Below, one piece after another: positions 36,319 through 60,726 of a stretch of 64,000 bases of DNA. Made by a program: the position numbers and the translations under genes. Every line of letters begins with the position of its first letter. The first letter of the stretch is position 1. The notes beneath the pieces are model-generated. The model searched no databases, was not told where the DNA came from, and saw only the letters and a list, made by a program, of their open reading frames with translations. The DNA comes from Marchantia polymorpha subsp. ruderalis. Taxonomy: Eukaryota > Streptophyta > Marchantiopsida > Marchantiales > Marchantiaceae. The stretch lies in NCBI GenBank assembly GCA_037833965.1, contig AP031351.1:18922501-18986500 (forward strand), given 5' to 3'.

Positions 36319-37191
36319 CAGCAGCATCCTGCGACGAACAACGGCATGGCCGGTCCAGGGGGTTGTTGGTCTGCTGCCGGTCCGCAATCGAGCGTACCTC
36401 CGCCCGGGGCCGCGGGAGCCCCTTACGGATTCTATAACGGAGGATGGCCGTATGGGTACAACGTGGGCTGGAGCGGGCCTCCTGCATTCTGCGCCGGGGG
36501 AGTTGCCACTGCGGGCACGGGCATGCCGGGCCCTCCCCCGCCGGGCAACATCGCTGCGTGGAATGGAGCCGGGGGCAGCGTCTGGACCGGGGTTCCTTGG
36601 CCCATGCCGGGCCTGGCTTGGGGCCCCCCCTGGGCTATGGCGCCGTGGGCCATGAGTGCGGGTCACGGTGGGGCTAGCATGGGGAGCATTACGCAGACGA
36701 TTTCGATGAGCTCCGGTGCTGCTGCTGGCATGGTCACTGTGCCGGTGCCGTGCAGTACGACTGCCAGTGGTGGTGGTCCTGCGTCCGCTGCGCCCCCGTC
36801 ATCGCCCTCATCATCACTGGGCAAGCATTCGCGCGGGGGGCCGCCGGTGGGGGCCCCTGCATCGTCTGCCGCAGCAGCTGCTGCTTGCAATGGCGCAGGA
36901 GGAGCAGGTGGGGGAGGAGGAGGCGGCGGAGGAGGCCGCATGGAGGGAGGCCTGTGGGCGCCCAAATCGCTGCGAATGGCTGATCCTGAGGAGGCAATGC
37001 GAAGTTCGGTTTGGAGGATACTGGGAGTCGGTTCCCGAGCCGACATGACGACGGCCAGCACATTTAAAGCGTTCCAGCCTAGAAACGAGAGTAAGAAGAT
37101 TTCCGATGATGATCAACAAGCAGTGCAAGCGTCGTTGCATGCGAACCCTGCAGCGATGTCTCGTTCCATGAATTTCCACGAGAGTAACTAG
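34663..37191 (+). CDS. CDF: Cycling Dof Factor (CDF) transcription factor
   Basis: Two exons, 34663-34812 and 35206-37191, join in phase 0 to give about 711 aa. Exon 1 encodes [13 protein letters not shown], the conserved CDF amino-terminal motif, and is preceded by an in-frame stop at 34624. The open frame extending back to 35044 is intron read-through. The Dof zinc finger has Cys170, Cys173, Cys195 and Cys198 (C-X2-C-X21-C-X2-C), followed by [20 protein letters not shown]. The C-terminus carries the CDF motifs: [15 protein letters not shown] with VWRILG (from about 633), FKAFQ (670) and [15 protein letters not shown] at the end. In angiosperms these C-terminal motifs contact FKF1/GIGANTEA, and CDFs repress CONSTANS-type genes through AAAG sites in the nucleus. 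The protein is long because of Gln tracts (345-352 and 406-423) and an Ala/Gly-rich region near 610-630. Identity as CDF is strong; the exact orthologue is not assigned. Confidence 0.95.
34813..35205 (+). other. CDF intron 1
   Basis: Donor CAG|GTGTGT at 34813 and acceptor GGATGTGCAG ending at 35205 bound a 393-bp intron. The downstream frame stays open through part of it, which can mislead gene prediction into starting at 35044. Confidence 0.85.
36271..36324 (+). repeat. CAG/CAA repeat encoding 18 glutamines in CDF
   Basis: Eighteen consecutive Gln codons, mostly CAG interrupted by CAA, lie between the Dof finger and the C-terminal motifs. A shorter run of eight CAG codons lies at 36088-36111. 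Confidence 0.95.
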
Positions 37192-39440
37192 TACGGTCGC
37201 AAATTGAAACAGCAGATCATGAGCCAGCCACACAATTTTATAAGTTCCGATGAAAGAAACCAGCTTAGTAGAACGTAATTCATTCAGTGCAGGTTTAAGA
37301 CCCAGATCCCAGTATTCTGGGTTCGAGGAGCATGCTTATCTGATTGCGCTTCCGGGATTGTAGATTCTCCGTGCTTGTGTGAATAGACCAGTTTTGACTC
37401 CCTTGGGTTTCTGCCCAAGTTGTGGGGGCATTATATTCACAAGAAATATTTGACAATGTACCATAATGTTCAGAAACTTCACTTTAGCTGATAGTTTTAC
37501 AGTTTACTGATATGTCAGCTCCTCATGAGTAATGATATTCGTGTTGAAATATCTGAGAGGATTAATGTCTGCTTAACTCTTACTCGTATTCTCTTGGATG
37601 ATGGGTTCATCTTTGTCATACTCATCAGAGTTTTCTCCTGGCTGGAGATCTCTAGTCGAATATCTGAGAGCTTTTAAGCCTCTCACCTTTCAATTTATTT
37701 TACTTTCGTTTCGTTTCCTTCAGCTGTCGATGTCTGGCCCAGTCTGTGCTTATGTAAACCTACTGCCTTCACGCATGTCTCACCTTTATTCTGCTATTGT
37801 TATATATGTCAATTGGCTTCCGCCCTTGCATCCAGCGTGTGCTTTCCCGCCACGATTGTGTCACCAAGATTTGTTGTCAGGATCGGAGCACGCCAAACTT
37901 ACGTGGTGTGCAAAAGGCTCCGATTTGAAGGCACATACATGCCATGTTTGAAGATTGGCACCGTATCTCTCGTTTTGCAAATCTCCCCTTCGACTTTGGC
38001 GCTCCCGGTCCTTCGTGTAACCTCTAGTATATCCCCTGTTTGATTGCTTGTCCCGTTCAATACAGCCGACGAAGCCCCAATCTCTAACATCAGCATCCCG
38101 ACGGAGAGGCGATGACGATAATCTCTTACGTGGCCAAGTCCCAAGTCTGGAACCGGGCCACATCTGAGTAATGGAGCTGTCGGAAGAGACGGGCGGACAT
38201 GTAGACTCCGTAGAGATCGGTGAGATAGTTGAGGAGATTGGAGAGACACTGGAAGTGTGGGACTGTGGATTTATTTGGGGAACTGATTAGCCATGGCCAC
38301 TTTAGGCTGACGGCTGGCACGTTTCTCTTAGAAAACACATGCCCTGCATCCCTATCTTGCTACTCCGCCACGCTTCCCCTCAGTTGGCAGGTTAGGGCGT
38401 CGTCTATGTGTGTAAGTAATTTACTCTATAGTAATTTCCGTGAAACTCATGCAGTAATGGTAGATCTGCGAGTTTAACTATTTCCAAGTTCCCCAAAACA
38501 TCTATTCCAGTGCAACGATGTCAGTAAATAAGAAAACATGTAACATCAGACACGGTACGAAAAAGATCTACTATCCAATCCCTATGATTGCAAAACGGGA
38601 TTGGAAGATATTGGCATAGAGTTCTAGTTGCTCCAAGTCCGAATAAGATCTACAGTACTAACCAATCTCTATGACTGCAAACGGAATTGGAAGATATTGG
38701 CATAGTCGCTCCAAGTCCGAATAAGATGAAGTGAGATGCAAGACTTCAGAGCAAAAATTTTGACAGTAAGTTCATCTTGAGTTTCCCGGAAATCTTAATG
38801 CAGAACCGTGGAGCCGTGGACGAAGAACTTTAAAGCTGGAACCCAAACTTTCCTGTTAGCATCACCTGCTTGTACATATTCCAATGCCCATCGGTGCTGA
38901 GAGTAAAGTTACCAAATGAGCTACATGTGTAATATGAAGGACCGCAAGCACAACAAGTATTTTATACCGCATGTCTCCACCTTCTTATAATAACTTAGAT
39001 GTCTCAGTCAACAACTGTACTCATGAGTTCACCAGGAAAGCCCAGTTCCTCTCGCTTATGTAGTGATACTCCAGTTACACCTCAATCTGACCAGCATGAT
39101 TCTTCAACCAGTTGGAAAGCTGTTTGATTGGGCACGCCTCAGAACATACACTGATATGAAGACACCAACTATAGAAGAGATTGAGAAAGCTGAGTTTGTG
39201 TGACAGACTTTCTCCTCAAAGGACCTATCATGACACAAACATACAGACTTAGTCCCTGCACACAAATGATTCACGTAAGACACCTCCCCACACCTTATCT
39301 GGGCTAAGAAATAATAACAGAGTACCGGCAATGTCCACTTCAACTCGCATAACAATTAAATATCATACCACATCCGATGCTCCCCCTTCATATCTGATCA
39401 CGACTATTAGTAGTTTTCTCGTCCTCAGGATCTCTTATGG
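37192..39440. other. CDF 3' flank and intergenic DNA
   Basis: The first few hundred bases are probably the CDF 3' UTR, though no clear AATAAA was identified. The rest has only short ORFs without domains. A tandem duplication lies at 38563-38727. Confidence 0.5.
38563..38727. repeat. Tandem duplication, two copies, period 82 bp
   Basis: Both copies begin AAGATCTAC, share GGAAGATATTGGCATAG and end GCTCCAAGTCCGAATAAGAT. They differ by small indels and substitutions, which points to moderate age. Confidence 0.9.
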
Positions 39441-42200
39441 ATCTACTAACATCATTTGCTGTGATTATAGTAATGGTCAATAAGATCAAAAGAAAAATTG
39501 ACACATTATTAACCGTAAAAACTTTTTCTAAAAACAAGGAAAAGTACAAAATCTATGTGTTTTGCATTATATTATGTCATCAAAACCACATGCTCATATT
39601 ATTAGCGCTTATGAAGTGCCTAAAATTTGATATATGATGTATATATGGCAGCAGCCAACAACTTATGGATCTACTGCATGATATTTATATCTTATCAAAA
39701 GTACTCCACACGGACTAAGTATGATTGATAACAAGCTGAAAACCCTTTTGATGTCCTTTTGCTTCTCATACTCAGCCCATCACAATTAGAACGTCCTCCG
39801 CAGCACCCATGGTACTTTCATAATCTAAAATAATAGTCATAAAAATTTGATAACATTGCGGACGTATCAACTTCTTCTAAATTACCTCGCTTTATTCTCT
39901 CCATTTAAATTTAATCTGTTGTCATCTCAAACCCATAAGTTTGATTTTATAGTGGCAAGGAAATCAAAAGCTTTCAAGGAAGAAAAGGAAAAATCACTAA
40001 AGAAAACTTCATGAAATTTTCTCTCTAAGGTTCTAACCAAACTCTTATCTTAAATTTCTTTTGTACAAAATGTTTTTCGTTAGTAGGTGCTCACTTAACT
40101 ATGCTAACTTGATCCTCAATGATCATAAAACGATAGACTAGAGAATTGAATAAACATGATGATAATTCTACATGTTAATAGTCAACACACAAAAAAACAC
40201 ACAACTTTGATTCAATTTGTGTAGGATAGCCTCTCTCAAATTGTGTTCGAAAGCTAGTACATTACAATGTTCCACCAATCATCTTTGATCTTATCTTTGA
40301 ACATGAAATTTATGATGTTTGAATCATTTAATATTTTCCCTTGTCCTTGAATAAAGTATCAAAAAAGAACTATAGTGTTGAATGTGTATCTCAAATATAC
40401 GTCTGGATATCAAGTGTCCAAGACTATAACTATCAACTCCTTTCACTCATTTATTAGTCTGAGTGCAATAAAAGCAAGTCCTGAACAACGTATCGGACAC
40501 ACATGTTCTTTCTTCACATTTGACTGAACTCCCAGGTCTAATCATCCAATCATCATCATGTTTCTTTAATTTTGTTTTAAAAGAAGTTGGTGCGTAAGAA
40601 TTTAATTGACATGTTTTCAGTGTTTACTGTCACAGGATATAGTATGGTATAAAATTGTCATTTCTTTCAATGGCAACCAATTCATGTTCATGGGTATTAG
40701 CTTTTCCGATTGTCATTTTTATCTTTTTACATACATAATTTATTGATCTTTCCAACATGATCAATATGACTAGTATCCCCCGCAACATCTTCTATGAAAC
40801 CTTAAGTATTTCTATTAGATACTTAGCAAATGACAAGTGACAAAATTCACATACTTTCATAAAATATGAGGTATGTAATTTGATGATCTTTATACTTTGA
40901 AAGTATTTGAAGACATGGTTTGTTGACTCTTTCATTTGTATGTGATGACCAATTTACCATCATTAATTGTTACAAGATCCTGACTCTTTTCCATCATCGG
41001 CCTTGATTCAATAGAAAGCCAAGTATATAGCCAAAACAACAAGAATCATTAAGCTGCACAATTCTTAAAAGAACGGGTGATCAAGGGATTTGCTCTTAAA
41101 ATTTGGTTCAAATATACGTAATGTAACTTAGTCTTGAACTTGAACACGCATGGTATCAATAGCATATTCTCTATTTTATCTCATTTTTACAGCAACCTAT
41201 GCAAAGTGATTATGAGGGGCTATTCATTGCCTTAAGGGATAAATTGAGCAACATGTTCTATTAAAAGACTCATATTCATATATTTTTTGCTACTGATTTA
41301 GAAGATTCCAATCTTTAATTATTAGAAAGTCGTTTGCAATTACTCGAACAAATTTGGAGTTGTGTGGATCATACTGACTACTGTCGAATTCCTTACTTGA
41401 ACTCTCAAAAATCCAGCGACCGCCTCTATCAACCATGCACCCGGTATATATACACATTTTTTTGAAAAACTGAGATATTTATTCATTCATTTCTGTATGA
41501 GATCATGAATCTGTGAGAAATTAACATAAATGAAAAATCTATCAAAAGTTGAGATGGATCTCAACACGAAACCTATTTACAATGTGAACATGACTGTAAA
41601 TTCTTGAAATCTCATAATAGGAGTTTAATCTTAACGAGATGTTATTCATGCTCATTATCCACTCTAAATATCAGCAAAGGTAAGACTACAGTCTTTGTGG
41701 TTTTCAAATGACATGATTCGGTGTGATTGCAAGTAAAACATGTGCATCGCTAAAATGTCGAACCATATAATTGGTGCACCATTATAAAGTGTATTTACTT
41801 TGCAGATTTGTGCCATACCTGATGTATAAAGTACTAAAGAGTACACGATACATCAGGTATGATGTATAAGAAATTTGTCTAAATAGTCTCATGAGGTGAA
41901 ACAAATTACTGATTTATAAAAATAAAAAATAATATTATACAAATGGTAATATGTATACAAATTATATCGTAAATCTACTCTCACTCACTAATGAACAGAC
42001 TTTAACAATTCATAACAGAATAAGATTTAACATCATGGCAAAACGTTAATCAGAAAGATCCATAACTCTAATTTCAAAACTTCAAGTATTATGTGTATAT
42101 AGTCGTATTTAGGAAAAAAAAATCACAATGCTAAAATCAAATGCTAGTGCTAGAAAACTTCAAACTTAAAAAACACATTATGTTGGCAATTTTTTAAATC
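39441..42200. other. AT-rich intergenic DNA
   Basis: No gene is recognised. A hairpin is present at 41814-41861. Composition suggests transposon debris but no domain could be read. Confidence 0.6.
41814..41861. repeat. 14-bp perfect stem hairpin
   Basis: CATACCTGATGTAT (41814-41827) and ATACATCAGGTATG (41848-41861) are exact reverse complements, with a 20-nt loop that itself contains two GTAC sites. Confidence 0.92.
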
Positions 42201-44241
42201 ACTTGTGAAAAGCACCGCTTGGATTCCTCTCCTCTCCGTAAAGCAGGCTTTCATCCATTCGTCAGTCAGGCTAGGGTGTGAAGAGATCTACAACGTCTAC
42301 ACCTGGAGTGGATTGTACAATCAGGAAAGACAGCTAACCCAGGCGAGTGTTCTTGTCAGGAGGAGAAGCAACTTCCTGAGTACTGCCAGTGTCATCGACA
42401 CGCATGACAAATTCAAGGCAATCTTTGCAATGACGTACGAATAAAAGAATATATCAACCGTGAATGTACGCATACAATGTTGGACTTTGAGGAACTGGAA
42501 AAACTACGCCTTACAGCCGGTAGATCAGGTTGTCAAAAATGGTAATGATGAAAGTCGCAAAATATGATTGTACGTAACAACGTAAGCTCGGGATGAAAGC
42601 AGAAATAAACATTAGATTCATAATCAAAGGTAATGGCCGTACTGTACTTTGATATCTCGTTAGGAGTGAGCTTTCACGTATACAGACACTCCCGATTGTT
42701 GTTCACTGTAGCTAGCCCCATCTTACTCCTTATTTGATACATGTTGGGCCTGATGGGCTCACCCGTCCTTTTAGCACCATATTTCTTGGTGCTGTTTATC
42801 CATTTTAATATGACGGCCTTTCAGGTTTTGACTTGACAGCACCGGCTTTGGACGTCAGTCAGTTTATAGTCTGGCGTGACTGGTTCAGCAACATCGCCGG
42901 TACGCACACATGATTGACTACGAAATCTGGTACTAAAACGCCCCCGACTAATCCAACCACACCACTCCACAACAGACCATCCCAGAATGTAGTCCTTGCA
43001 ACCCACTGAGCGCATCCCCACTTTCCATGTACAGTACCAAACTCCAGTCCTGCAATGGTTATGATGTAACGGCTGCCGAGCCAAAGGGCGATGAGCAGTG
43101 GAGTGCGACTTTTGCTTTAAGCAAGGCATCCACGCACCAGTGCGCAGTGGCCAAACGTCCTTCCTGTACACCCAGACGCTGAGTTTCGGTAGGTAATAAA
43201 ATGCACAGGCACAATCACAGCCATGTTCTGTGAGTCAGGCTTACCTTGACCTTGACTCCACGGCAGAACAAGCTAGCTGCCAAAAGGAATGTCCTTACGC
43301 CAGGAGGATAACACGCCACACCTATTGCCATCTTCTGGGTCCTGGTAACGTTGATCTGGTCGACGCCAAGGCCGTCTTTCGGACATTCGTCCCGCCTTGG
43401 GAGAGATTACACTGATGATCGCGGCGCACCTTTTCTTTCTATTCGTTCCTTTACTGTCATTTTCAGCATACTACTCGTCTGATGGCCAACACCTTCTCAA
43501 AGATGTCTGATCATATCCAAGACAACCGCCCACGAACGATTACATTCTATTAGTGTTGCTGAAAAGAGATACCGTTGTACGATTATTACTGGAAGTGTTT
43601 GTGACGCCAGTTCGGTTAGAACACAAGCGAATGTAGTAGACATATATGTGCACTTTTGTGTTATGTCTACAGGAGACATGACCAGACAGGACAAATTGTT
43701 GCAAAGTGATTGTCATTCACAGTAGAGAAAGAATAGAATAGTGATCAGGTAAAGATAGTCACTAGAGATTGTCACATACTGTCATACTCCTAATGATATC
43801 TTCTACCTACAACAATATGATTCAAGCCATTTCGGCGTCTTTGACAATCCATACGACTGCCTTGCAATAAGAATGAGATTAATTGGTGAGAATAGGGGTG
43901 ATGATTTGAAGTAACTAATTGCATATCGCTGCTTGTTAAGTCTCTGCCAACTTTATCTACAAAATTGAATGCTCACCTACTGGAATTCCCTAAGTGCCAC
44001 AACTTTACAGAATGAAGAAAAAAACGGTACTTCTTTTCCATTCCAGTGGACTGCGTGAATCTTCCTACCAATGGATACCACGAACTACAATGTGCTCCCA
44101 CTCTCCTGACAGATCGCTGACTTCAGAAGGAAAGACCGATCTCTTTATGTACAATCATGTGCGCATGAAATGAATGAAGTTGATGACAAAGTGAATGAAC
44201 ATATGTAATCTGGATGGCCGCTCTGGATGGTCTGAGAAATG
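42201..44241. other. Mixed-composition intergenic DNA downstream of the CHD gene
   Basis: The minus ORF 42821-43171 (116 aa, Cys/Trp-rich) and plus ORF 42205-42444 have no recognisable domain and no splice context. The right edge (about 44000-44241) may be the 3' UTR of the minus-strand CHD gene. Confidence 0.4.
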
Positions 44242-55038
<10,797 letters not shown>

Positions 55039-57560
55039 ACTGTTCTTTGTCGTCTAATACAGAAGGATTTCACTTCAAGTTGATACAACTACGCCAGTCA
55101 TGAACCGAGAGCGCGGAACGTCTAATTGCGATGCAGAGACATGGATGCTGCAACTCGAAAAGCTGTCCAGCTCGATAAAACCTCAACTACGAAGAGAGGG
55201 AGAGACAGAAAGGCCTAATCCTGGACCGTCGGCACTCCACCATGAACCCATGGACGACGCTGGAACAAAGTAAGCTAAGTCCACGCACATTTATCAAATG
55301 TCCAAGATCGTAAAAACCCGAGCCACTAAAAACCCTGCGGGGGATTTTGTTCAGGCTCCACCAACAATGCACGCGCATTCACCGCACCGAGCTAAGGCGG
55401 ACACTATTTCACAGCTCTCCAACCCTGGTAGGAGATCACGGGAGATTCCGAAATCCACACCGAGCCACGGCTCTGCACCGCCCGGGCCACCGAACACCAA
55501 GCTCCACAACTCTACCACGACTCGGGACGGGGGCCAGGCTTCACACCGTTTCCCATTCGAAGTATTCCCAGCAAAAATGCGCAGACGCTTTGGCACAATC
55601 TTATTCTACAGTAATCCAATCGCCACCGAAGGCAGGCGCAGGGCTCCCGTCTCTGTTGTCCTGATCCTGCTGCTGCTGCTGCTTCAGTATCAATGCCCTG
55701 AGCAGCAGGAAGCGCACCATCTTCCTCCTCTCGCTCTCGCGCTCGCTCGCTCGCAGCCGCAGCCCTGCCCGTCCTTGCCTCGCCCCTCGGCCCCGCTCCC
55801 CCTCCCGTCGTCCCTCCGAGTCAATTACACCTGATGTTCCAAAACAGTAGTCAGTCTGTCATGTACCGCTACCGGAGAACGGAAGATGGTCAATGGGGCA
55901 CGCAATTGCCTCGCCTCCTCTGATACTGTTCTGTGCAAATCCCCGAGATCCTTCGCTCTTGTCCCTAACCGAACATGCGTCTACTCCAGCACAGGCAGCA
56001 GTACGACCTCCACGTTTACGTCATCCCACTCCACCTCATCGCTCAGTCTGACTTAAAAGTGGCGGAAAAACTAAGCGGCAAGATTAAAAGCGCCAAGAGC
56101 GTGAATTGTTTCTCCCGCACAATTCACCCCAAAAGCGCGCGAGAGAGCGAGCGAATTCGCTCCCTCTTTCATTTTGAACTCTCGGCCGCTGCCGCTGCTG
56201 CTTCTCTCCGCTCCCTCCCTCGGACCTCCTCCTCCTCGAGCATTCCTTTCCGGCCCCTGAATGATGCCATGCCATGGCCTTCTCCCTGCATCCATTTCGC
56301 GTTCATGTACACGTTCCCTTCCAGTCCTGCCGCGACCGCCAGGAACGGCGGGGCACTTCCCGCAGATCCTCCCTCCTGGCAGATTGCCGCATCTGTGCCG
56401 TTCGATACTCCGAGCGAGCTGTGAGCGCTGCTGTTGCCTCCGGTACGTGCCCCGGTGCCGGGGGCCGACTTTACGTGGTTCCCTTCTCGAACTGCGGTAG
56501 CCGAGCTCGGCATAATGCGAGCTCTCCTGTCACCGAGACATAGTGCACAATGGGATTATCGGAGCGTGTACTTCCAGGACATGCTTACGACCGCATGCCA
56601 TATTCTAGGTCTGACAACTACATTGTACAGGAAAGGGCCCAAGATTCCGTTCATCCTCGTATCGGACGGCACACCGCGCTCCGTCCGCGAAACCTACACC
56701 AGCACAGGTTAATTCGAGTAGCAGGTTGGCGGTACACGTGTCATCCCGGCAGTAGCTGCAGGCCTCTCACGTGGGCCAATTTGACTGTCCCCTGACTCGC
56801 ATTTCTCATGAGACGCTCTGATGGGCTGGGTTACAGTGTACAAGAACGGTCGGAATCTGGGGTCAAAGTCCGTTACTGTCTTCTCCCCCTTCAACACCGA
56901 CTAATTCCCTCGCATGTGATTTCTTCGGACTCGGTCTCGCATGCTGCTGCGTTCAGATGTTCGCCGGTCAGCATCGGACAGCTTGCACCTCCTTGGCATC
57001 GGTAACAACCTCCAATTTATTCTCCGCACGGCCGCAGAGTTGCCCCGCCCCAGTCCTCTCTGAGATGCGAGACCGGCCCAGACCCAACAGTACAGAACTC
57101 GAGTTCCCAGGAACCTAAGTTCTGGAAATTCAAGCCAAAGCCCACGGAAATTTGCTCGCGTGAACTCCGCATATCCGTGGGATCTCGCAGGCAACATTAT
57201 TGTGGAATTCTTTGTCACGTGAATTTCGCGAGTTCCTAAGATTTTCAGGAGCACAGCGAATCGATGAACTCCCCTTCTGTTCTAACCTCTTCGTTCTTCT
57301 ATCCCAGCTTCTCAACCGCATAAGAACAAGATCACTTGTTCCTTTGTCACGGGTGACGGGTACTGCAGATGGCTTCCTTCTTTCATTGGCCCGCCCTTCC
57401 CGTTTTCCTGCGCCGAGTTCCATCTCCGTCCTGGTACGGTTCAGAAGGTGCTGTGGAAGTCCAGCAAAGCAAGCACTTTCTTTGTTTTATGTCATGCACT
57501 TTGAGAGAGTACCTTGACTTCAATGTAAATGTCTTTAGGAGGGAAAATAAGTCGTGGTAG
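55039..57560. other. Upstream flank of the CHD gene, GC-richer, no gene recognised
   Basis: The segment adjoining the CHD start should contain its promoter and 5' leader. Overlapping ORFs on both strands (for example 55298-55834 plus, 56169-56513 minus) are low-complexity and show no domain. GA/CT and GCGA repeats near 55725-55760 and 56135-56165 resemble plant core-promoter tracts. A divergent transcript toward the right is possible but unsupported. Confidence 0.4.
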
Positions 57561-59521
57561 GTGATGATAAGGCACCACACATGACAGGGGAGCATTCATT
57601 TGTACTTATCTAATGATGAGATATTCCAGATTAGTGAACACTTCTTCTCCACCTCTGGGAATAATACTGGAGTGAAAAACAACACAAAGGTACACATGTA
57701 TACTCACACCTTTCAGCTACTTTTAATTCTTTATGTCTAACAAATCGAGCTACTTCCAGACAGCCAAATCTACATTCATGCATCATACTATAGTACCGGT
57801 CATAAATGTTGCAAGTACGGTATTTTTGCAATGAGTGTTACTATATCTGAATTAACTCATGGTGTAACCCTCAATATTGTTGTATAATTTATATGATGGA
57901 CTGAGTATAGAATATAAACTCTTTAGGGTTCTACGCACATAGATGCTTATATGAATTTCAAAAGCATAAACTGAGTAGATATGCATATTCTATGGAACTC
58001 TTACAAAATAGACAACAAGGGTTCAAAACTTGTTATCTACCAGGATAGATTACACATCTACCGGCATGTTACCCTAAATTACCCAAATTAGTTTAATTTA
58101 GATACCTTAGTTTAGACCGTGTATAAATGTCAGATTTATTAAGCATTGATGATATATTTCCTTCATTCAACTCTTAACATATATAGTTCTCAGTATCTCC
58201 ATGGAAACTAAAGAGCATACTAGCGCATCAACAAGTAAGTTGTAATTGATGGAGTGCTATCATTTGTGGATTTGCAATTCCATGTCTCTTATCGAAGAGG
58301 TGAATTATTTGTGGTTTCTACTATTCAACTTTCTTCCTTGAAGAGCTAACCTTGAGTGTTAGTATGCAGCCGCTTATATAGAAAGAAAGTGTAAAAGAAA
58401 CACAATACTTGGATATAATCAAACAAATTTAATTATCTGATGTTCTTCTAAAAAATATAGCACTATCTTTGTATAAAATCCCAGAGTACATATGTGTGCA
58501 AAGTCTCTTGAGTCTAATCAATTTTGATTTATGGAATGTGTGAGAAAATGATGAGATAAAATGATTACTTGTGCTTTGTGGACTCTGGTTCTATAAAGTA
58601 ACAATAATTGGACGATGATATAAATCAGGCTGGGTTAAAATATGGTAATCAACAATACTAAAGAAAAGTTAATTCTTGGTATATTTCCAGCTTTATTTTG
58701 TTTGGTTCCTATAGTTCATTATTTATTGGTGACAAAAACAAAAAAAACTATTATCAATAGGCATTTTTTATCTTATGTATAGAGTCAAACTCCTTAGCTT
58801 GCATGATGATTTCTAATTAAAAAATAAACACAATCTTGCGATGCTCATTTTTTTCCTATACAAACACTAAGAAATTTGATTCAAATTATGATGTGTTTGA
58901 AAAACGGTGAAAAGTATCAGGCAAATGATCAAAGAAAAAAAGTATTCATTTCATGATGTCTCAATACTTTTCAAAAAAACAAATTGCTCTTTTCACGGAG
59001 ATCAATTATAATGCCATATTGGTTTAACAAGATTTATTTGCTCCGAGATGATTTTATTAAGCACGTTTGAAAATTGATCACAATATTGATGCAGCAAAGA
59101 TCCAAAAGATCTTTTGCAAAATTTAACAAATTGTGCAAGCAAGTCGGATGGAAATTTTTCTTTGATTGATCAATTTTGAAAATCTTGCAATGTGCAAATT
59201 TGAATAAAACTATTGATGAATCTAACAATCAGCTCATCGACTTTTACTTTCATAGCAAAAGCAACATTGATTAGAAAAGATTCAATGATGTTGTGGGTCA
59301 ATAGTACTTGGTGATCCAAAAATCTTATAACCTACTCGGTAGATGTTGTCTGACTTTTCACAGTTAGTTTTATTGTACAGTCAGCAACTTCTTTCACACT
59401 AAGCAATCATTTTTCTTTTGTACTTTCTTTGAGATTTTTTATAAGTAAAAATAAAATTGCTTCTTGTTGTGTCATAATCAAATTTTGACTTTGAAGTGTC
59501 GCTATAGTGACATTCATGCAA

Positions 59522-59870
59522 TCAAACAATCCATATACTACTACAACGACTTACCAATACCACTATGTTGTTCTGATTTATGTGAACGTCAAATTGGAAA
59601 AGAAAAGATGAAGCTAGTCGTAATGCCGGATCTGCCAATAAGTTCATGTGTTGGCTTGTAATCCAATGCGTGATAAGCTTGAAATATTTGATTCTATCCA
59701 TCTCTCTGTTAACAGTCTCATGCATTCGCAATCTATTGGCAATCTTATTTACAATCTTCATAAACTCTACATCGAATAATGCATTCAAATGAAATTTTTG
59801 CCACAAGATCTATCTAGTGTAACATGCATCAAGTATTGTGCACAAAAAACAATACTTTATTTTCAAACTT
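59522..59870 (-). mobile_element. Decayed hAT/DUF659-type transposase fragment
   Basis: On the minus strand, one frame reads LFFVHNT then CMLH, a stop and IDLVAKI, resembling the C-x2-H-x-I-D-L block of plant hAT/DUF659 transposases. A second frame, after a frameshift, reads FMKIVNKIANRL and later LLADPALRLASSFL, resembling the following helical segment and the PA-TRFA-FL block. Stops and the frame change show it is dead. Terminal inverted repeats were not found. Confidence 0.5.
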
Positions 59871-60726
59871 TGTGATAATCTCATCAATTCTTCCAATTAT
59901 TCTTCCATCATAAACAATATTAATCAATTCGTGACGTCAAGATGGACTCATTGAATACATTTCCAACCGTGTCACCGTGGGATTGAAGGTTTTTGCAACC
60001 ATATGTTGCTCAAACATATGAATCAATTCAACATGAAGATAATGCAAAGTTTTTTTTAAATGAATGTGAACACAAATGACAAGATAAAAAAAAACAATGG
60101 ATCGAAGAATATAATGCCAATGAAAAAGCTAGACTTTCATGCAATTTCAAGACTTCATGCATATCAACAAGATAAGTTGCGACAATAATGAGGAAAAAAC
60201 TCAAAATCATGTCATGTGAAACATATTATATCTTGCCAACACCGGCTAATTGCTTGATGGAGACCAAAACTGCATCAGATTGACAAACCAATAATCCATG
60301 AAAAAAGTATGAGGTGACCAAGTAAAACTGCAAAACATTATTAATTGTGATCACATAGCCGTCATCATTTTCGAACTGAAATAAGAATAGAGTCATTGCT
60401 CATGGGACTTTAACAACGTTAGCTTGATAAAAAACAAATGATAATGATAAAAAAATCCATAATGATATTATGGATATTTTTTCACTTTATGACATAATTA
60501 TGATATTTCATCTACCATTAAAATATGAATACAAATTATTGGCTAAAGGCCAATAATTTATCTTCTTTGAAAAATGTTTTTTTTGATTCAAAATTGAGGT
60601 CTTCATAGATTATTTACTAATCTTGATGTTGAGTTCTATAATGTATTTCATAGATTTTTGAATGGAAGGACTACTAAATTTCTAATCTATTTGTTTATTT
60701 ACGCTCACGTTGCTATCCAAGAATTT

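Noticed and set aside
42821..43171. 116-aa Cys/Trp-rich minus ORF as a secreted peptide
   Set aside because: No signal peptide-like N-terminus and no recognisable cysteine pattern.
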